The notes under the pieces were generated by a model. The model was not told the DNA's origin and made no database searches. It saw only the letters and a program-made list of their open reading frames with translations. Positions 51,976 through 60,859 of a stretch of DNA of 64,000 nucleotides are shown piece by piece (the first letter of the stretch is position 1; the number at the start of each line of letters is the position of its first letter). Source of the DNA: Cedecea selenatireducens (lineage in GTDB: Bacteria > Pseudomonadota > Gammaproteobacteria > Enterobacterales > Enterobacteriaceae); contig NZ_JBHIKW010000003.1 of assembly GCF_042138895.1 (NCBI RefSeq), positions 248,001 through 312,000 on the forward strand, in the 5' to 3' direction. Position numbers and translations under genes: made by a program.

Positions 51976-53845
51976 CTTTCAGGGCGTTCATCGCCATTTG
52001 TAAATCAACAGGTTGCAGCAAACCGCCGGGCGGGAATTTCACCAGCTGCGGGCAGAGACGTTCAACGTCAGCCAGCAGCGCAATCGCCTGAGACTGGCTC
52101 CAGTGTTCATGATCGCTCGCCAAATGGCGGGCAATCCACAGAGTCAGCTGGCCCGAGGAGACATCTGCCTGTTGCGCCAGGTATCCTGGCAGTTCGTGAA
52201 TCAAGATTTGTAAATTTTGTTTGCGTAAAGGTAAAGGTACCGTGCGAATTGTTATCTGCCGTGCATCGGTATCAAATTCAATACCCATTTCTTTCAAAAG
52301 CGACTGATATTTAACCAATACATCGTGTTCTTCGCGACTGACTTTCAGACGAAGCGGGATCAACAGCGGCTGAGCCCTAAGCCCTTCACTGCCCGGTGCC
52401 AGTTGAGCCTGTTTTAGCCACCGCTCGGCCACCACCAGCGAAAGCAGAGAAAGTTTGCCCTGCCGCTCAAGCAAGGCCTTATCCGGCGGCAAAACCGTTA
52501 ATACCCGGCCAAAACTTTGCGAGTGGCCTTCAAGCGCTGGCGGCTCTTCAGCCCGGGCTGCAGGTGCAGGTTCTACTTCTGGAGTATCCAACAGCTGGCG
52601 ATACAGCGCGCCTTGCTGCTTCTGGTAGCCCGGTGCGGCATGAGGCCAAAGCGGCGTTCCTCCCGTCTCACCGGCGCGGCCGCCGCCAGAAGGCGATGGC
52701 GAAGCCTGGCGCGGCGGCGCTTCACGTGGCTCACGCGGGGCGGCTGGCGTTGCAAACTGGTTACGCCCGGCAGCGACACGATTTTCCGGCTGCCAGCGTT
52801 CAGCTGGCGTATCCGCCGTTTCCTCCAGCGCCAGCGCGTTCTCACCCTGCTGTTGAAGCACGCTGATCACGCCCTGGTAGATAAAGTCATGCACCAGACG
52901 CGACTGGTGGAAGCGAACCTCGTGCTTGGCCGGATGAACGTTAACGTCCACCTGATGCGGATCAATCTCCAGGTACAGCACAAACGCAGGTTGCTGATCC
53001 ACGCCCAGTTTGTCTTCACAGGCCTGGCGGATGGCATGGTTAATTAAGCGGTCGCGCATCATGCGTCCGTTAACGTAACAATACTGGATCTCAGCTAATG
53101 CAGAAGTGGTTGCTGTTGGCTCAGCGACCCAGCCGCGCAGCGTTAAATCGCCGTGCTGCCACTCAATCGCCAACGCCTGCTCAAGAAACGGTGTGCCGCA
53201 AATAGCGCCAAGCCGACGCTCACGCTGGCCACCCTCCGGCACCGCACGGTATTGGCGAATCATTTTACCGTTATGGTTGAGCGTAATAGAAACGTCGAAG
53301 CGCGCCAGCGCGATACGGCGTACCACTTCATCAATATGGTTGAATTCGGTTTTTTCGGTGCGCATAAACTTACGGCGCGCAGGCGTGTTGTAAAACAGGT
53401 CGAGGACTTCAAGCGTTGTCCCGACCGGATGCGCGGCTGGTTTGACCGTCACATCCTGGTCGCGCCCTTCGGCATAGGCCTGCCAGGCTTCGTTTTGTTC
53501 CGCCGTACGCGACGTCAGAGTCAAACGGGAAACTGAGCTGATACTTGCCAACGCTTCACCGCGGAAGCCGAGGCTGATAATGGCCTCAAGGTCATCCAGC
53601 GAGGCGATTTTACTGGTGGCATGGCGAGCCAGCGCCAGCGCCAGCTCCTCCTGTTTAATACCGCAGCCGTTATCGCGAATACGGATAAGCTTTGCGCCAC
53701 CGCGCTCGATATCAATATCAATCCGCGTGGCGCCGGCATCAAGGCTGTTCTCAACCAGCTCCTTCACTACCGACGCAGGACGCTCTACAACCTCGCCAGC
53801 GGCGATCTGGTTCGCAAGCTGCGGCGGCAGAACCTGAATCGGCAT
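51968..53845 (-). CDS. mutL: DNA mismatch repair protein MutL
   Basis: 625-residue GHKL ATPase that couples MutS to MutH. N-terminal ATPase motifs: VVERPASVVKELVENSLDAG, RDNGCGI, LGFRGEALASI and TLEVLDLFYNTPAR. A Pro/Ala/Gly-rich linker occupies about residues 340-430 and is the most divergent part. C-terminal dimerisation domain ends ..MAMNALKDD. No metal-endonuclease motif, as expected for a Dam-type MutL. Confidence 0.98.
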   Translation of the reverse strand: MPIQVLPPQLANQIAAGEVVERPASVVKELVENSLDAGATRIDIDIERGGAKLIRIRDNGCGIKQEELALALARHATSKIASLDDLEAIISLGFRGEALASISSVSRLTLTSRTAEQNEAWQAYAEGRDQDVTVKPAAHPVGTTLEVLDLFYNTPARRKFMRTEKTEFNHIDEVVRRIALARFDVSITLNHNGKMIRQYRAVPEGGQRERRLGAICGTPFLEQALAIEWQHGDLTLRGWVAEPTATTSALAEIQYCYVNGRMMRDRLINHAIRQACEDKLGVDQQPAFVLYLEIDPHQVDVNVHPAKHEVRFHQSRLVHDFIYQGVISVLQQQGENALALEETADTPAERWQPENRVAAGRNQFATPAAPREPREAPPRQASPSPSGGGRAGETGGTPLWPHAAPGYQKQQGALYRQLLDTPEVEPAPAARAEEPPALEGHSQSFGRVLTVLPPDKALLERQGKLSLLSLVVAERWLKQAQLAPGSEGLRAQPLLIPLRLKVSREEHDVLVKYQSLLKEMGIEFDTDARQITIRTVPLPLRKQNLQILIHELPGYLAQQADVSSGQLTLWIARHLASDHEHWSQSQAIALLADVERLCPQLVKFPPGGLLQPVDLQMAMNALKDD

Positions 53846-53854
53846 GTTATCTCC

Positions 53855-55180
53855 TTAGTTAGTGGCTGCGACCTGCTGAGGCGACCCCTGCAGGGTGCGG
53901 GCAGTTTGCTCATTCGATGGCGCAGACTGCAGCGGATGCTCACGGAAGTAGTTGCGCAGCCCCTCATAAATAGCCTGCGCTATTTGCTGCTGGTAATTGT
54001 CGCTGCCCAAAAGGCGCTCTTCGGAACTGTTACTGATAAAGCCCGTTTCAACCAACAGCGAAGGAATATCTGGCGAACGCAATACGCCGAGGCTCGCGTG
54101 CTCAGGGCGGCGTTTATGCAGAGAGCCTACCCGCTGAAGCTGCGCCAGCACTTTGGTCGCCACATCATACCCGACTCGCTGGGAATGGCCGAACTGCAAA
54201 TCCAGCACCGCCTGACTTAAGTAAGGATCGGCCTGGCTGTTTGCCAGCACGTCTCCCGCACCACCCAGTAATTCAGACTGCTTTTCATGCTGCTCAAGCC
54301 AGCCCGCCATTTCACTGTTTGCGCGGCGGTTAGAAAGCACCCAAACGGACGCCCCGGTAGCATCGCGATTCGGCGCGGCATCCGCATGAATCGATACCAG
54401 CAGGTTCGCATTCTGCTTACGCGCCACGTCGGAACGCCCCATTACCGAGATAAAATAATCGCCATCGCGGGTCAACACGCCCCGGAACATCGGATCGTCG
54501 TTCAGCAAAGCTTTCAGCTTGCGGGCGATAGAGATAGTGACGTTCTTTTCCTGAGTACCACCGGGGCCAATCGCGCCGGGGTCCTGACCGCCGTGACCGG
54601 CATCAATAGCCACCACAACGGTATCTGACGGGCCGCTATTTTTCACGCGAGCCGCCGGGCGAGTTACTGTATTGGACCCTACCACGCCGGTAACCTGCTG
54701 AGGTTTAAAGGGATTGCGAGCCGGATCGGGAGCCTGGACAGGCGCAGCAGGTGCAACTCGTTTGGCGACAACCGGCGGTGGAGGCGGCGGCGCATCAGCG
54801 TTAATCGTAAAGATGACGGTATAATTAGCCCCGTTTTGCTGCTTTACGGCGCGGGTTTTGCCGGGCTGGGTTAAATCAACGACCAGGCGTAAAGATTGAT
54901 CGTCTTTTGGCTGCCCGGAGCTGATGCTTTTCACCAGGTTGTTACCGCTAAACTGCAGCGGCAGCCCGCGAATGACACCGCTTTGCTTAATATCCAGCGC
55001 GACGCTTCGCTTGCTGTCCTGCGAAAAGGTGTATTCCGGGTCGCCCATAAAACTAAAGGTGATGCGCGCCTGATTCTCACCGTTAGAAACCTGAATATCC
55101 GACAGCGCGGCCGCCCCCGCCTGTGCGCAGCACAGCAGCAGGAATCCGGCCATCAACCAACCTTTCACGCGATAGATCAT
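53855..55180 (-). CDS. amiB: N-acetylmuramoyl-L-alanine amidase AmiB
   Basis: 441-residue periplasmic amidase that splits septal peptidoglycan in daughter-cell separation, activated by EnvC. Signal peptide (about 1-23), AMIN domain (to about 125), Pro-rich linker with PPPPPP, then Amidase_3 domain: VAIDAGHGGQDPGAIGPGG, TRDGDYFISVMGR, NLLVSIHADAAPN and LLVETGFISN with zinc and catalytic Glu. Shorter than a LysM-carrying AmiC-type; no LysM seen after the catalytic domain. Confidence 0.97.
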   Translation of the reverse strand: MIYRVKGWLMAGFLLLCCAQAGAAALSDIQVSNGENQARITFSFMGDPEYTFSQDSKRSVALDIKQSGVIRGLPLQFSGNNLVKSISSGQPKDDQSLRLVVDLTQPGKTRAVKQQNGANYTVIFTINADAPPPPPPVVAKRVAPAAPVQAPDPARNPFKPQQVTGVVGSNTVTRPAARVKNSGPSDTVVVAIDAGHGGQDPGAIGPGGTQEKNVTISIARKLKALLNDDPMFRGVLTRDGDYFISVMGRSDVARKQNANLLVSIHADAAPNRDATGASVWVLSNRRANSEMAGWLEQHEKQSELLGGAGDVLANSQADPYLSQAVLDLQFGHSQRVGYDVATKVLAQLQRVGSLHKRRPEHASLGVLRSPDIPSLLVETGFISNSSEERLLGSDNYQQQIAQAIYEGLRNYFREHPLQSAPSNEQTARTLQGSPQQVAATN

Positions 55181-55193
55181 CCCGTCATCCTTG

Positions 55194-55655
55194 CTATTTG
55201 GCTAACCGCGCCAGTAACGCTTCACCAGATGAGGAAACGGCAGCAATGCGCGCTTCACGCCCTTGCGCCTCGTAGCTCAGGTGAATTTCGACATCCGGAT
55301 CGGGGAGCACACCTGTCCCCTGCTGCGGCCATTCCACCAGGCAAATCGCGTCATTGGTGAAGTAGTCACGGATCCCCATAAACTCAAGCTCTTCCGGGTC
55401 TGCCAGGCGATATAAATCAAAGTGATAGACCATCAGGCTATCAAGCTGATACGGCTCGACCAGCGTATATGTTGGGCTTTTAACGTTGCCTTTATGCCCC
55501 AGCGCCTGCAAGAAACCGCGGCTAAAGGTGGTTTTACCCGCCCCGAGGTCGCCATAAAGGTAAATAACCGTCGCGCCTTCACAGGCCAGCGCCAGGCGCT
55601 TGCCCAGCTCCAAAGTTGCCGCTTCTTCAGGTAATGCAATAACTCGATTCATCAT
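55194..55655 (-). CDS. tsaE: tRNA threonylcarbamoyladenosine ATPase subunit TsaE
   Basis: 153-residue ATPase of the TsaBDE complex that makes t6A37 in tRNAs. Walker A LYGDLGAGKTTFSRGFLQAL, and NVKSPTYTLVEPY and HFDLYRLADPEELEFMG motifs. Length equals E. coli. Four bases after nnr and 13 before amiB. Confidence 0.98.
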   Translation of the reverse strand: MMNRVIALPEEAATLELGKRLALACEGATVIYLYGDLGAGKTTFSRGFLQALGHKGNVKSPTYTLVEPYQLDSLMVYHFDLYRLADPEELEFMGIRDYFTNDAICLVEWPQQGTGVLPDPDVEIHLSYEAQGREARIAAVSSSGEALLARLAK

Positions 55656-55659
55656 GGCT

Positions 55660-57171
55660 TCAGGTATTCAAATCCGGGTTAACAAACAGGTAAAGCGTTG
55701 AAAGCAGGTCGCTCGCCAGCATACCGCGCGTGCCTCGCTGGCGGGCTAAAACATCAGCCGCCGCGCCGTGAGCCACGCAGCCTGCACAGGCAGCATCATA
55801 AGGGGTAAGCTTCTGTGCCAGCAATGCGGCAATGATCCCCGACAGCACATCCCCCATTCCACCGCTTCCCATCCCGGCGTTACCCACGTCGATAATGCCC
55901 AACCGATCGTGGCTGGCGACCAGCGTGCCGGCACCTTTTAAGACCACGGTTCCGCCATAACGTTTAGCCAAACGCCTTACAGCAAGTAAGCGGTCACTCT
56001 CAATTTGTGACACAGCGCAATTAAGCAGCCTTGCCGCTTCGCCAGGATGAGGCGTAATCACGCGATTCTGACGTTTATCCGGGTTGATTGCCAGAAGGTT
56101 AAGCGCGTCCGCGTCCCAAAGCATCGGTTTGCGGCTGTTTTCAACTTTCTGCAGCGCCTTCTTGCCCCATTCCTGCTGCCCGAGCCCAGGGCCAATCGCC
56201 ACCACATCCGCCCATTCAAGCGATTCATCAAGCGATTGCGGAGTCAGTTCGTGAACCATTAGCTCGGGGCAAGCGGTAAGCAACGGGGCAACGTTTTCCG
56301 CACGGGTTAATACCCGAACCAGGCCAGCCCCGGCACGCAACGCAGCCTCACCGGCCATGCGAATGGCTCCCGCTGTACCGCTGTCGCCGCCAATCAGCAC
56401 CAGCCGCCCGTTATTCCCTTTATGCGACGTAGGCCGCCTCGGTTTGATCCAGTCGGCAAGCTGCTGGACATCAAATCGGGAAATGGGCGCTTCCTGCGCA
56501 TCTAACCAGGACTCAAGCCCTAATGCGGAAAAATGGAGCCTGCCAACAACATCCCGCGCCTTACCCGTTAGCAGCCCCGGCTTGAGAGCGATAAAAGTCA
56601 CAGTATCCGCCGCCTGAACCACCGCTCCGGGCACGGCGCCGGTTTCGGCCTGCAGCCCGGAAGGAATATCCATTGCCACGACCGACGCAGGATGCTCGTT
56701 CATCTGCTTGATAAGCTGAGCGATATTTTCGCGCGGGGCGCTGTTTAAGCCAATGCCCAGCAAGGCATCGACAATTAAATCAACGTCAGCGGGCCAGACT
56801 GTATCGGGATCGTGCGGCACGCCGCCTGCATTGAGCCATGCCTCGCGGGCCTGACCCGCCTCTTCGGGTAAGGGCTTATCGCTTTCGACAGCCAGCAACG
56901 TCACCTGAAGGCCAGCGGCCTGAGCCAGGCGGGCCACAACATAGCCGTCACCGCCGTTATTCCCATGCCCGCAGGCGATTAGCCAATGGCGAGCTTGAGG
57001 ATAACGCGTGCGGGCGATCTGAAATGCGGCTTCGCCGGCACGCTGCATCAGCTCATAAAGCGTGATGCCCAGGCTGTCTGCCGCGTCCCTTTCGGCTTTA
57101 CGCAGCCAGTCCGCCGGCCAGACCGAATGTGGTATACTTTTGCCGTACTTTTTCAGGTTATGGTCCGTCAT
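55660..57171 (-). CDS. nnr: Bifunctional NAD(P)HX epimerase/dehydratase Nnr
   Basis: 503-residue metabolite-repair enzyme that restores hydrated NADH and NADPH. N-terminal epimerase domain (about 1-220; CGHGNNGGDGYVVARL) and C-terminal ADP-dependent dehydratase domain (SHKGNNGRLVLIGGD, ITPHPGEAARLL, GNAGMGSGGMGDVLSG). First gene of the superoperon. Its ATG shares the tetranucleotide CATG with the divergent queG start, so the genes overlap by 2 bases. The C-terminus is shorter than in E. coli (515). Confidence 0.97.
   Translation of the reverse strand: MTDHNLKKYGKSIPHSVWPADWLRKAERDAADSLGITLYELMQRAGEAAFQIARTRYPQARHWLIACGHGNNGGDGYVVARLAQAAGLQVTLLAVESDKPLPEEAGQAREAWLNAGGVPHDPDTVWPADVDLIVDALLGIGLNSAPRENIAQLIKQMNEHPASVVAMDIPSGLQAETGAVPGAVVQAADTVTFIALKPGLLTGKARDVVGRLHFSALGLESWLDAQEAPISRFDVQQLADWIKPRRPTSHKGNNGRLVLIGGDSGTAGAIRMAGEAALRAGAGLVRVLTRAENVAPLLTACPELMVHELTPQSLDESLEWADVVAIGPGLGQQEWGKKALQKVENSRKPMLWDADALNLLAINPDKRQNRVITPHPGEAARLLNCAVSQIESDRLLAVRRLAKRYGGTVVLKGAGTLVASHDRLGIIDVGNAGMGSGGMGDVLSGIIAALLAQKLTPYDAACAGCVAHGAAADVLARQRGTRGMLASDLLSTLYLFVNPDLNT
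57130..57138 (+). promoter_or_regulatory. Extended -10 promoter of queG inside nnr
   Basis: TGGTATACT fits the extended -10 pattern TGnTATAAT with one mismatch, 31 bases before the queG ATG and inside the nnr coding region. With no intergenic space the promoter must lie there. Confidence 0.6.
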
Positions 57172-58309
57172 GTCACAGCCCCTCGATTACAATCAGTTAG
57201 CGCAAAACATTAAACAGTGGGGCAAGGATCTTGGCTTCCAGCAGGTCGGTATTACCGATACCGATCTCACCGCCAGCGAGCCACAACTGCAGGACTGGCT
57301 CGATAAGCAATATCACGGCGAAATGGACTGGATGGCCCGGCACGGCATGATGCGCGCCCGACCACACGAACTGATGCCCGGTACCCTCAGGGTCATTAGC
57401 GTTCGCATGAACTACCTTCCGACCAACGCTGCTTTCGCCTCAACGCTGAAAAATCCGCAGTTGGGTTATGTCAGCCGCTATGCGCTGGGCCGTGATTATC
57501 ACAAAGTCTTGCGTAACCGCTTAAAAAAGCTGGGGGAAATGATTCAGTCCCACTGCTCCACGCTGAATTTTAGACCTTTTGTCGACTCAGCGCCGCTTCT
57601 TGAGCGCCCGCTGGCGGAAAAAGCCGGGCTCGGCTGGACAGGTAAGCACTCACTTATCCTCAATCGTGAGGCCGGCTCGTTCTTCTTCCTCGGCGAACTG
57701 CTGGTCGATATTCCGCTGCCGATTGACGCTCCCGTAGAAGAGGGCTGCGGCCGCTGCGTAGCCTGCATGACAATTTGCCCGACTAACGCCATCGTCGAAC
57801 CTTATACGGTGGACGCGCGGCGCTGTATCTCCTACCTGACGATTGAGCTTGAAGGCGCAATCCCGGAAGAATTCAGGCCGCTTATTGGCAACCGTATCTA
57901 CGGCTGCGACGACTGCCAGCTTATCTGCCCGTGGAATCGCTACTCGCAGCTAAGCGAGGAAGATGATTTTAGCCCGCGCAAGGCGCTTCACTCGCCACCC
58001 CTGACCGAGCTGTTCGCCTGGACCGAGCAGCACTTCCTGCGAGTCACCGAAGGTTCCGCGATTCGCCGTATTGGGCATCTTCGCTGGCTGCGTAATATTG
58101 CCGTCGCACTGGGCAATGCCCCCTGGAATGAAGCTAACCTGACCGCACTTGAGCAGAGAAAAGGTGAGCACCCACTTCTGGACGAGCATATTGAATGGGC
58201 GATTGCGCAACAATTAGCCAGACGAAGCGGGCAGGCCGTAGAGGTTCAGTTGCCGAAGAAACAGCGGCTGGTGAGAGTGATCGAGAAGGGGCTTCCACGC
58301 GACGCATGA
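57170..58309 (+). CDS. queG: Epoxyqueuosine reductase QueG
   Basis: 379-residue cobalamin- and Fe-S-dependent enzyme that finishes queuosine in tRNA. N-terminal Cbl-binding part (GFQQVGITDTDL, YHGEMDWMARHGMMRARP), then two [4Fe-4S] motifs GCGRCVACMTICPT and GCDDCQLICPWN, and a C-terminal HEAT-like region IRRIGHLRWLRNIAVALGN. Start 57170 by family; longer frame from 57062 lies in nnr. Terminates at the datA-like locus. Confidence 0.98.
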   Translation: MSQPLDYNQLAQNIKQWGKDLGFQQVGITDTDLTASEPQLQDWLDKQYHGEMDWMARHGMMRARPHELMPGTLRVISVRMNYLPTNAAFASTLKNPQLGYVSRYALGRDYHKVLRNRLKKLGEMIQSHCSTLNFRPFVDSAPLLERPLAEKAGLGWTGKHSLILNREAGSFFFLGELLVDIPLPIDAPVEEGCGRCVACMTICPTNAIVEPYTVDARRCISYLTIELEGAIPEEFRPLIGNRIYGCDDCQLICPWNRYSQLSEEDDFSPRKALHSPPLTELFAWTEQHFLRVTEGSAIRRIGHLRWLRNIAVALGNAPWNEANLTALEQRKGEHPLLDEHIEWAIAQQLARRSGQAVEVQLPKKQRLVRVIEKGLPRDA

Positions 58310-58322
58310 TATGTCCACAGCG

Positions 58323-58331
58323 TGTGCATAA
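58323..58331 (-). promoter_or_regulatory. DnaA box 1 of the datA-like locus
   Basis: TTATGCACA on the minus strand, a perfect match to TTATNCACA. A degenerate box (ATGTCCACA, two mismatches) lies just upstream at 58311-58319 on the other strand. Confidence 0.8.
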
Positions 58332-58414
58332 AATTCAAAAACGCGTTGTCATTCAAGCGTCAAAATTTCTGCAAGCATTACATTAATATTTCGAAATTAA
58401 ATTAAATCGTTAAT

Positions 58415-58427
58415 TATCAATAAATTA
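58415..58427 (+). promoter_or_regulatory. IHF site of the datA-like locus
   Basis: TATCAATAAATTA fits WATCAANNNNTTR at every position and sits in the AT-rich tract between DnaA boxes 1 and 2. Confidence 0.75.
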
Positions 58428-58483
58428 AAATATTGATGTAATAAATATTACATTTGTAGAAGACGAGCGAAGAGACAGACGCC

Positions 58484-58492
58484 TGTGGATAA
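58484..58492 (-). promoter_or_regulatory. DnaA box 2 of the datA-like locus
   Basis: TTATCCACA on the minus strand, the strongest class of DnaA box. Confidence 0.85.
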
Positions 58493-58551
58493 GTCTGTTT
58501 ATAGACGTATTACAAAACGGCAAAATACCATCACCAACGCCTGCTGAGCGC

Positions 58552-58560
58552 TGTGGATAA
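58552..58560 (-). promoter_or_regulatory. DnaA box 3 of the datA-like locus
   Basis: TTATCCACA on the minus strand, 22 bases from the 3' end of the last tRNA-Gly gene, in the same orientation as boxes 1 and 2. Confidence 0.85.
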
Positions 58561-58581
58561 TTTTTACTTGAAAGGAAAATT

Positions 58582-58657
<76 letters not shown>

Positions 58658-58693
58658 TTGGGTGGTGCGTGGCTGTAAAAGCCAATCAAATTT

Positions 58694-58769
<76 letters not shown>

Positions 58770-58805
58770 TTGGGTGGTGCAGGCTGTAAAAGCCAAATCA
58801 AATTT

Positions 58806-58881
<76 letters not shown>

Positions 58882-58922
58882 TCTGTGTAACGCTGCAAAT
58901 TCTGCATCGGTACGGGAGGCGC

Positions 58923-58950
58923 ATTATACGAGAATTCGTTTTTGTCGCAA
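58923..58950 (-). promoter_or_regulatory. Stable-RNA promoter of the glyVXY tRNA operon
   Basis: On the minus strand: -35 TTGCGA, 16-base spacer, -10 TATAAT, then a GC-rich discriminator GCGCCTCCC typical of promoters under stringent control. The first tRNA starts about 40 bases downstream. Confidence 0.85.
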
Positions 58951-59037
58951 GCCCTCAAACGTTTTTTTTCGCGTTTTTTGTCTGACTGCTGGTTAAACCA
59001 TCAAGATGATTATTTTATCGTCTGAAATGGCTAATTC

Positions 59038-59059
59038 CCCCTCACCTTTCGATGAGGGG
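59038..59059 (-). terminator. Terminator-like hairpin after orn
   Basis: CCCCTCA / TGAGGGG, 7-bp stem with an 8-base loop, 8 bases beyond the orn stop. No strong T-tract. Confidence 0.5.
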
Positions 59060-59066
59060 ACTGTTT

Positions 59067-59612
59067 TTAAAGCTTAATAAAATTCTCACGGTAGTAGGCA
59101 AGCTCCGCCACGGACTCGCGGATATCGTCCATCGCCTGGTGAGTTCCCTGCTTTTTAAAGCCCGGCAGAATTTCCGGCTTCCAGCGGCGCGCCAGCTCTT
59201 TCAGCGTGCTCACATCGAGGTAACGATAATGGAAGTAGGCTTCCAGCTCGGGCATGTACTTAAACAGGAAGCGACGATCCTGCCCGATGCTGTTCCCGCA
59301 AATTGGGGAAGTGTTCGCCGGCACCCACTGCTGCAGAAACTCAATCGTCGCAAGCTCCGCCGCGCGATCGTCAAGCTGACTTGCCTTCACGCGCTCAACC
59401 AGGCCACTGGCGGTATGGGTACGAACGTTCCAGTCGTCCATCAACCCCAGCTGTTCATCGGACTGGTGTACCGCAATGGTCGGCCCTTCTGCCAGAATGT
59501 TCAGGTTGGCATCGGTCACCAGGGTAGCAATCTCAATAATGCGATCCCGCTCGGGATCCAGACCGGTCATTTCTAAATCAATCCAAATCAGATTGTTTTC
59601 GTTTCCACTCAT
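59067..59612 (-). CDS. orn: Oligoribonuclease Orn
   Basis: 181-residue DEDDh 3'-5' exonuclease that turns di- and short oligoribonucleotides, including pGpG, into nucleotides. Catalytic Asp12 and Glu14 in WIDLEMTGLD, GNSIGQDRRFL and HQAMDDIRESVAELAYYRE with the last acidic residues. Start ATG 59612 gives the E. coli length; a GTG 12 bases earlier is possible. Divergent from rsgA. Confidence 0.98.
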   Translation of the reverse strand: MSGNENNLIWIDLEMTGLDPERDRIIEIATLVTDANLNILAEGPTIAVHQSDEQLGLMDDWNVRTHTASGLVERVKASQLDDRAAELATIEFLQQWVPANTSPICGNSIGQDRRFLFKYMPELEAYFHYRYLDVSTLKELARRWKPEILPGFKKQGTHQAMDDIRESVAELAYYRENFIKL

Positions 59613-59725
59613 GCTATTTTCCACCCTTCTTGTGCGTCGCCCACCCTTGACGATGGGTTAATTCGTATAAAATAGTGTGTATCATAGAGGTTTTGCCCAC
59701 CAGGGGCGACCAGGAGCCAGTACGC

Positions 59726-60781
59726 TTGAGCAAAAATAAACTCTCCAAAGGACAACAGCGCCGCGTCAACGCAAACCACCAGCGTCGTCTGACAAAAACC
59801 GTGGAGAAAGCCGACTACGACGATGCCCAGTTTGGTGAACCGCGCGAAGGCACGGTAATCAGCCGCTTTGGCCAGCATGCAGACGTCGAGTCGCATGAAG
59901 GCACGGTACACCGCTGCAACATTCGTCGCACCATTCGTTCGCTGGTCACCGGCGACAAGGTAGTCTGGCGCTTAGCGAAAGAGGCCGCAGAAGGCGTCTC
60001 TAAAAAAGGGATCGTGGAGGCCGTACACGAGCGCACCTCCGTACTGACCCGTCCAGACTTTTACGATGGCGTAAAGCCGATTGCGGCAAACATCGACCAG
60101 ATAATCATCGTTTCGGCTATCCTGCCGGAGCTGTCGCTGAACATTATCGACCGTTACCTCGTAGCCTGCGAAACCCTCGACGTTGAGCCGCTGCTGGTAC
60201 TGAACAAAACTGACCTGCTGGATGATGAAGGCCGCGCCTTCGTTAACGAGCAGATGGATATCTACCGCAAAATTGGCTATCGCGTGCTGATGGTCTCCAG
60301 CTACAAGGCGGAAGGGCTAAAAGATCTTGAGGCCGAGCTGGTTGGCCGTATCAGCATCTTCGCCGGCCAGTCAGGCGTGGGTAAATCAAGCCTGCTGAAC
60401 AACCTGCTGGGCTTCACTGAAAAACAGATCCTGGTAAACGACGTTTCCGACGTTTCCGGCCTCGGTCAGCACACCACCACCGCCTCTCGCCTCTATCACT
60501 TCCCAGGCGGCGGCGACGTGATTGACTCCCCAGGCGTGCGTGAGTTTGGTCTTTGGCACCTGGAACCTGAACAAATCACCCACGGATTTGTCGAATTCCA
60601 TGACTATTTAGGCCGTTGTAAATATCGCGACTGCCGTCACGACAACGATCCAGGCTGCGCCCTGCGTGAGGCCGTGGAGAAAGGCGAGATAGCCGAAACA
60701 CGTTTTGAAAATTACCACCGTATTCTGGAAAGCATGGCGCAGGTAAAAACGCGTAAAAGCTTTTCTGATACTGACAACTGA
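59726..60781 (+). CDS. rsgA: Ribosome small-subunit biogenesis GTPase RsgA
   Basis: 351-residue circularly permuted GTPase that checks late 30S maturation. OB-fold N-terminus (about 40-110), G4 NKTD before G1 GQSGVGKSSLLN, G3-type DSPGVREFG, and C-terminal zinc knuckle CKYRDCRHDNDPGC. The start is TTG at 59726 (LSKNKLSKG), with AGGAG 9 bases upstream and family alignment; the ATG at 59675 adds 17 unlike residues. A TTGACG (59647) with downstream TATAAAAT is a possible promoter with short spacing. Confidence 0.97.
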   Translation: MSKNKLSKGQQRRVNANHQRRLTKTVEKADYDDAQFGEPREGTVISRFGQHADVESHEGTVHRCNIRRTIRSLVTGDKVVWRLAKEAAEGVSKKGIVEAVHERTSVLTRPDFYDGVKPIAANIDQIIIVSAILPELSLNIIDRYLVACETLDVEPLLVLNKTDLLDDEGRAFVNEQMDIYRKIGYRVLMVSSYKAEGLKDLEAELVGRISIFAGQSGVGKSSLLNNLLGFTEKQILVNDVSDVSGLGQHTTTASRLYHFPGGGDVIDSPGVREFGLWHLEPEQITHGFVEFHDYLGRCKYRDCRHDNDPGCALREAVEKGEIAETRFENYHRILESMAQVKTRKSFSDTDN

Positions 60782-60859
60782 CAATTAAGCTGGGCATCGC
60801 TAGAATCGCCCCTTTTCTGTATCGGCCCACCTATCAGGGCATTTAGCCAGGAGGCTATT

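Larger units (their letters stand above)
58310..58581. promoter_or_regulatory. datA: datA-like DnaA-box/IHF locus between queG and glyVXY
   Basis: A gene-free 272-base region with three perfect TTATNCACA boxes in the same orientation, an AT-rich stretch (58375-58460) and a consensus IHF site. In E. coli datA lies between queG and glyV and, bound by DnaA and IHF, stimulates hydrolysis of DnaA-ATP. Position and composition match. Function in this strain is inferred. Confidence 0.85.
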
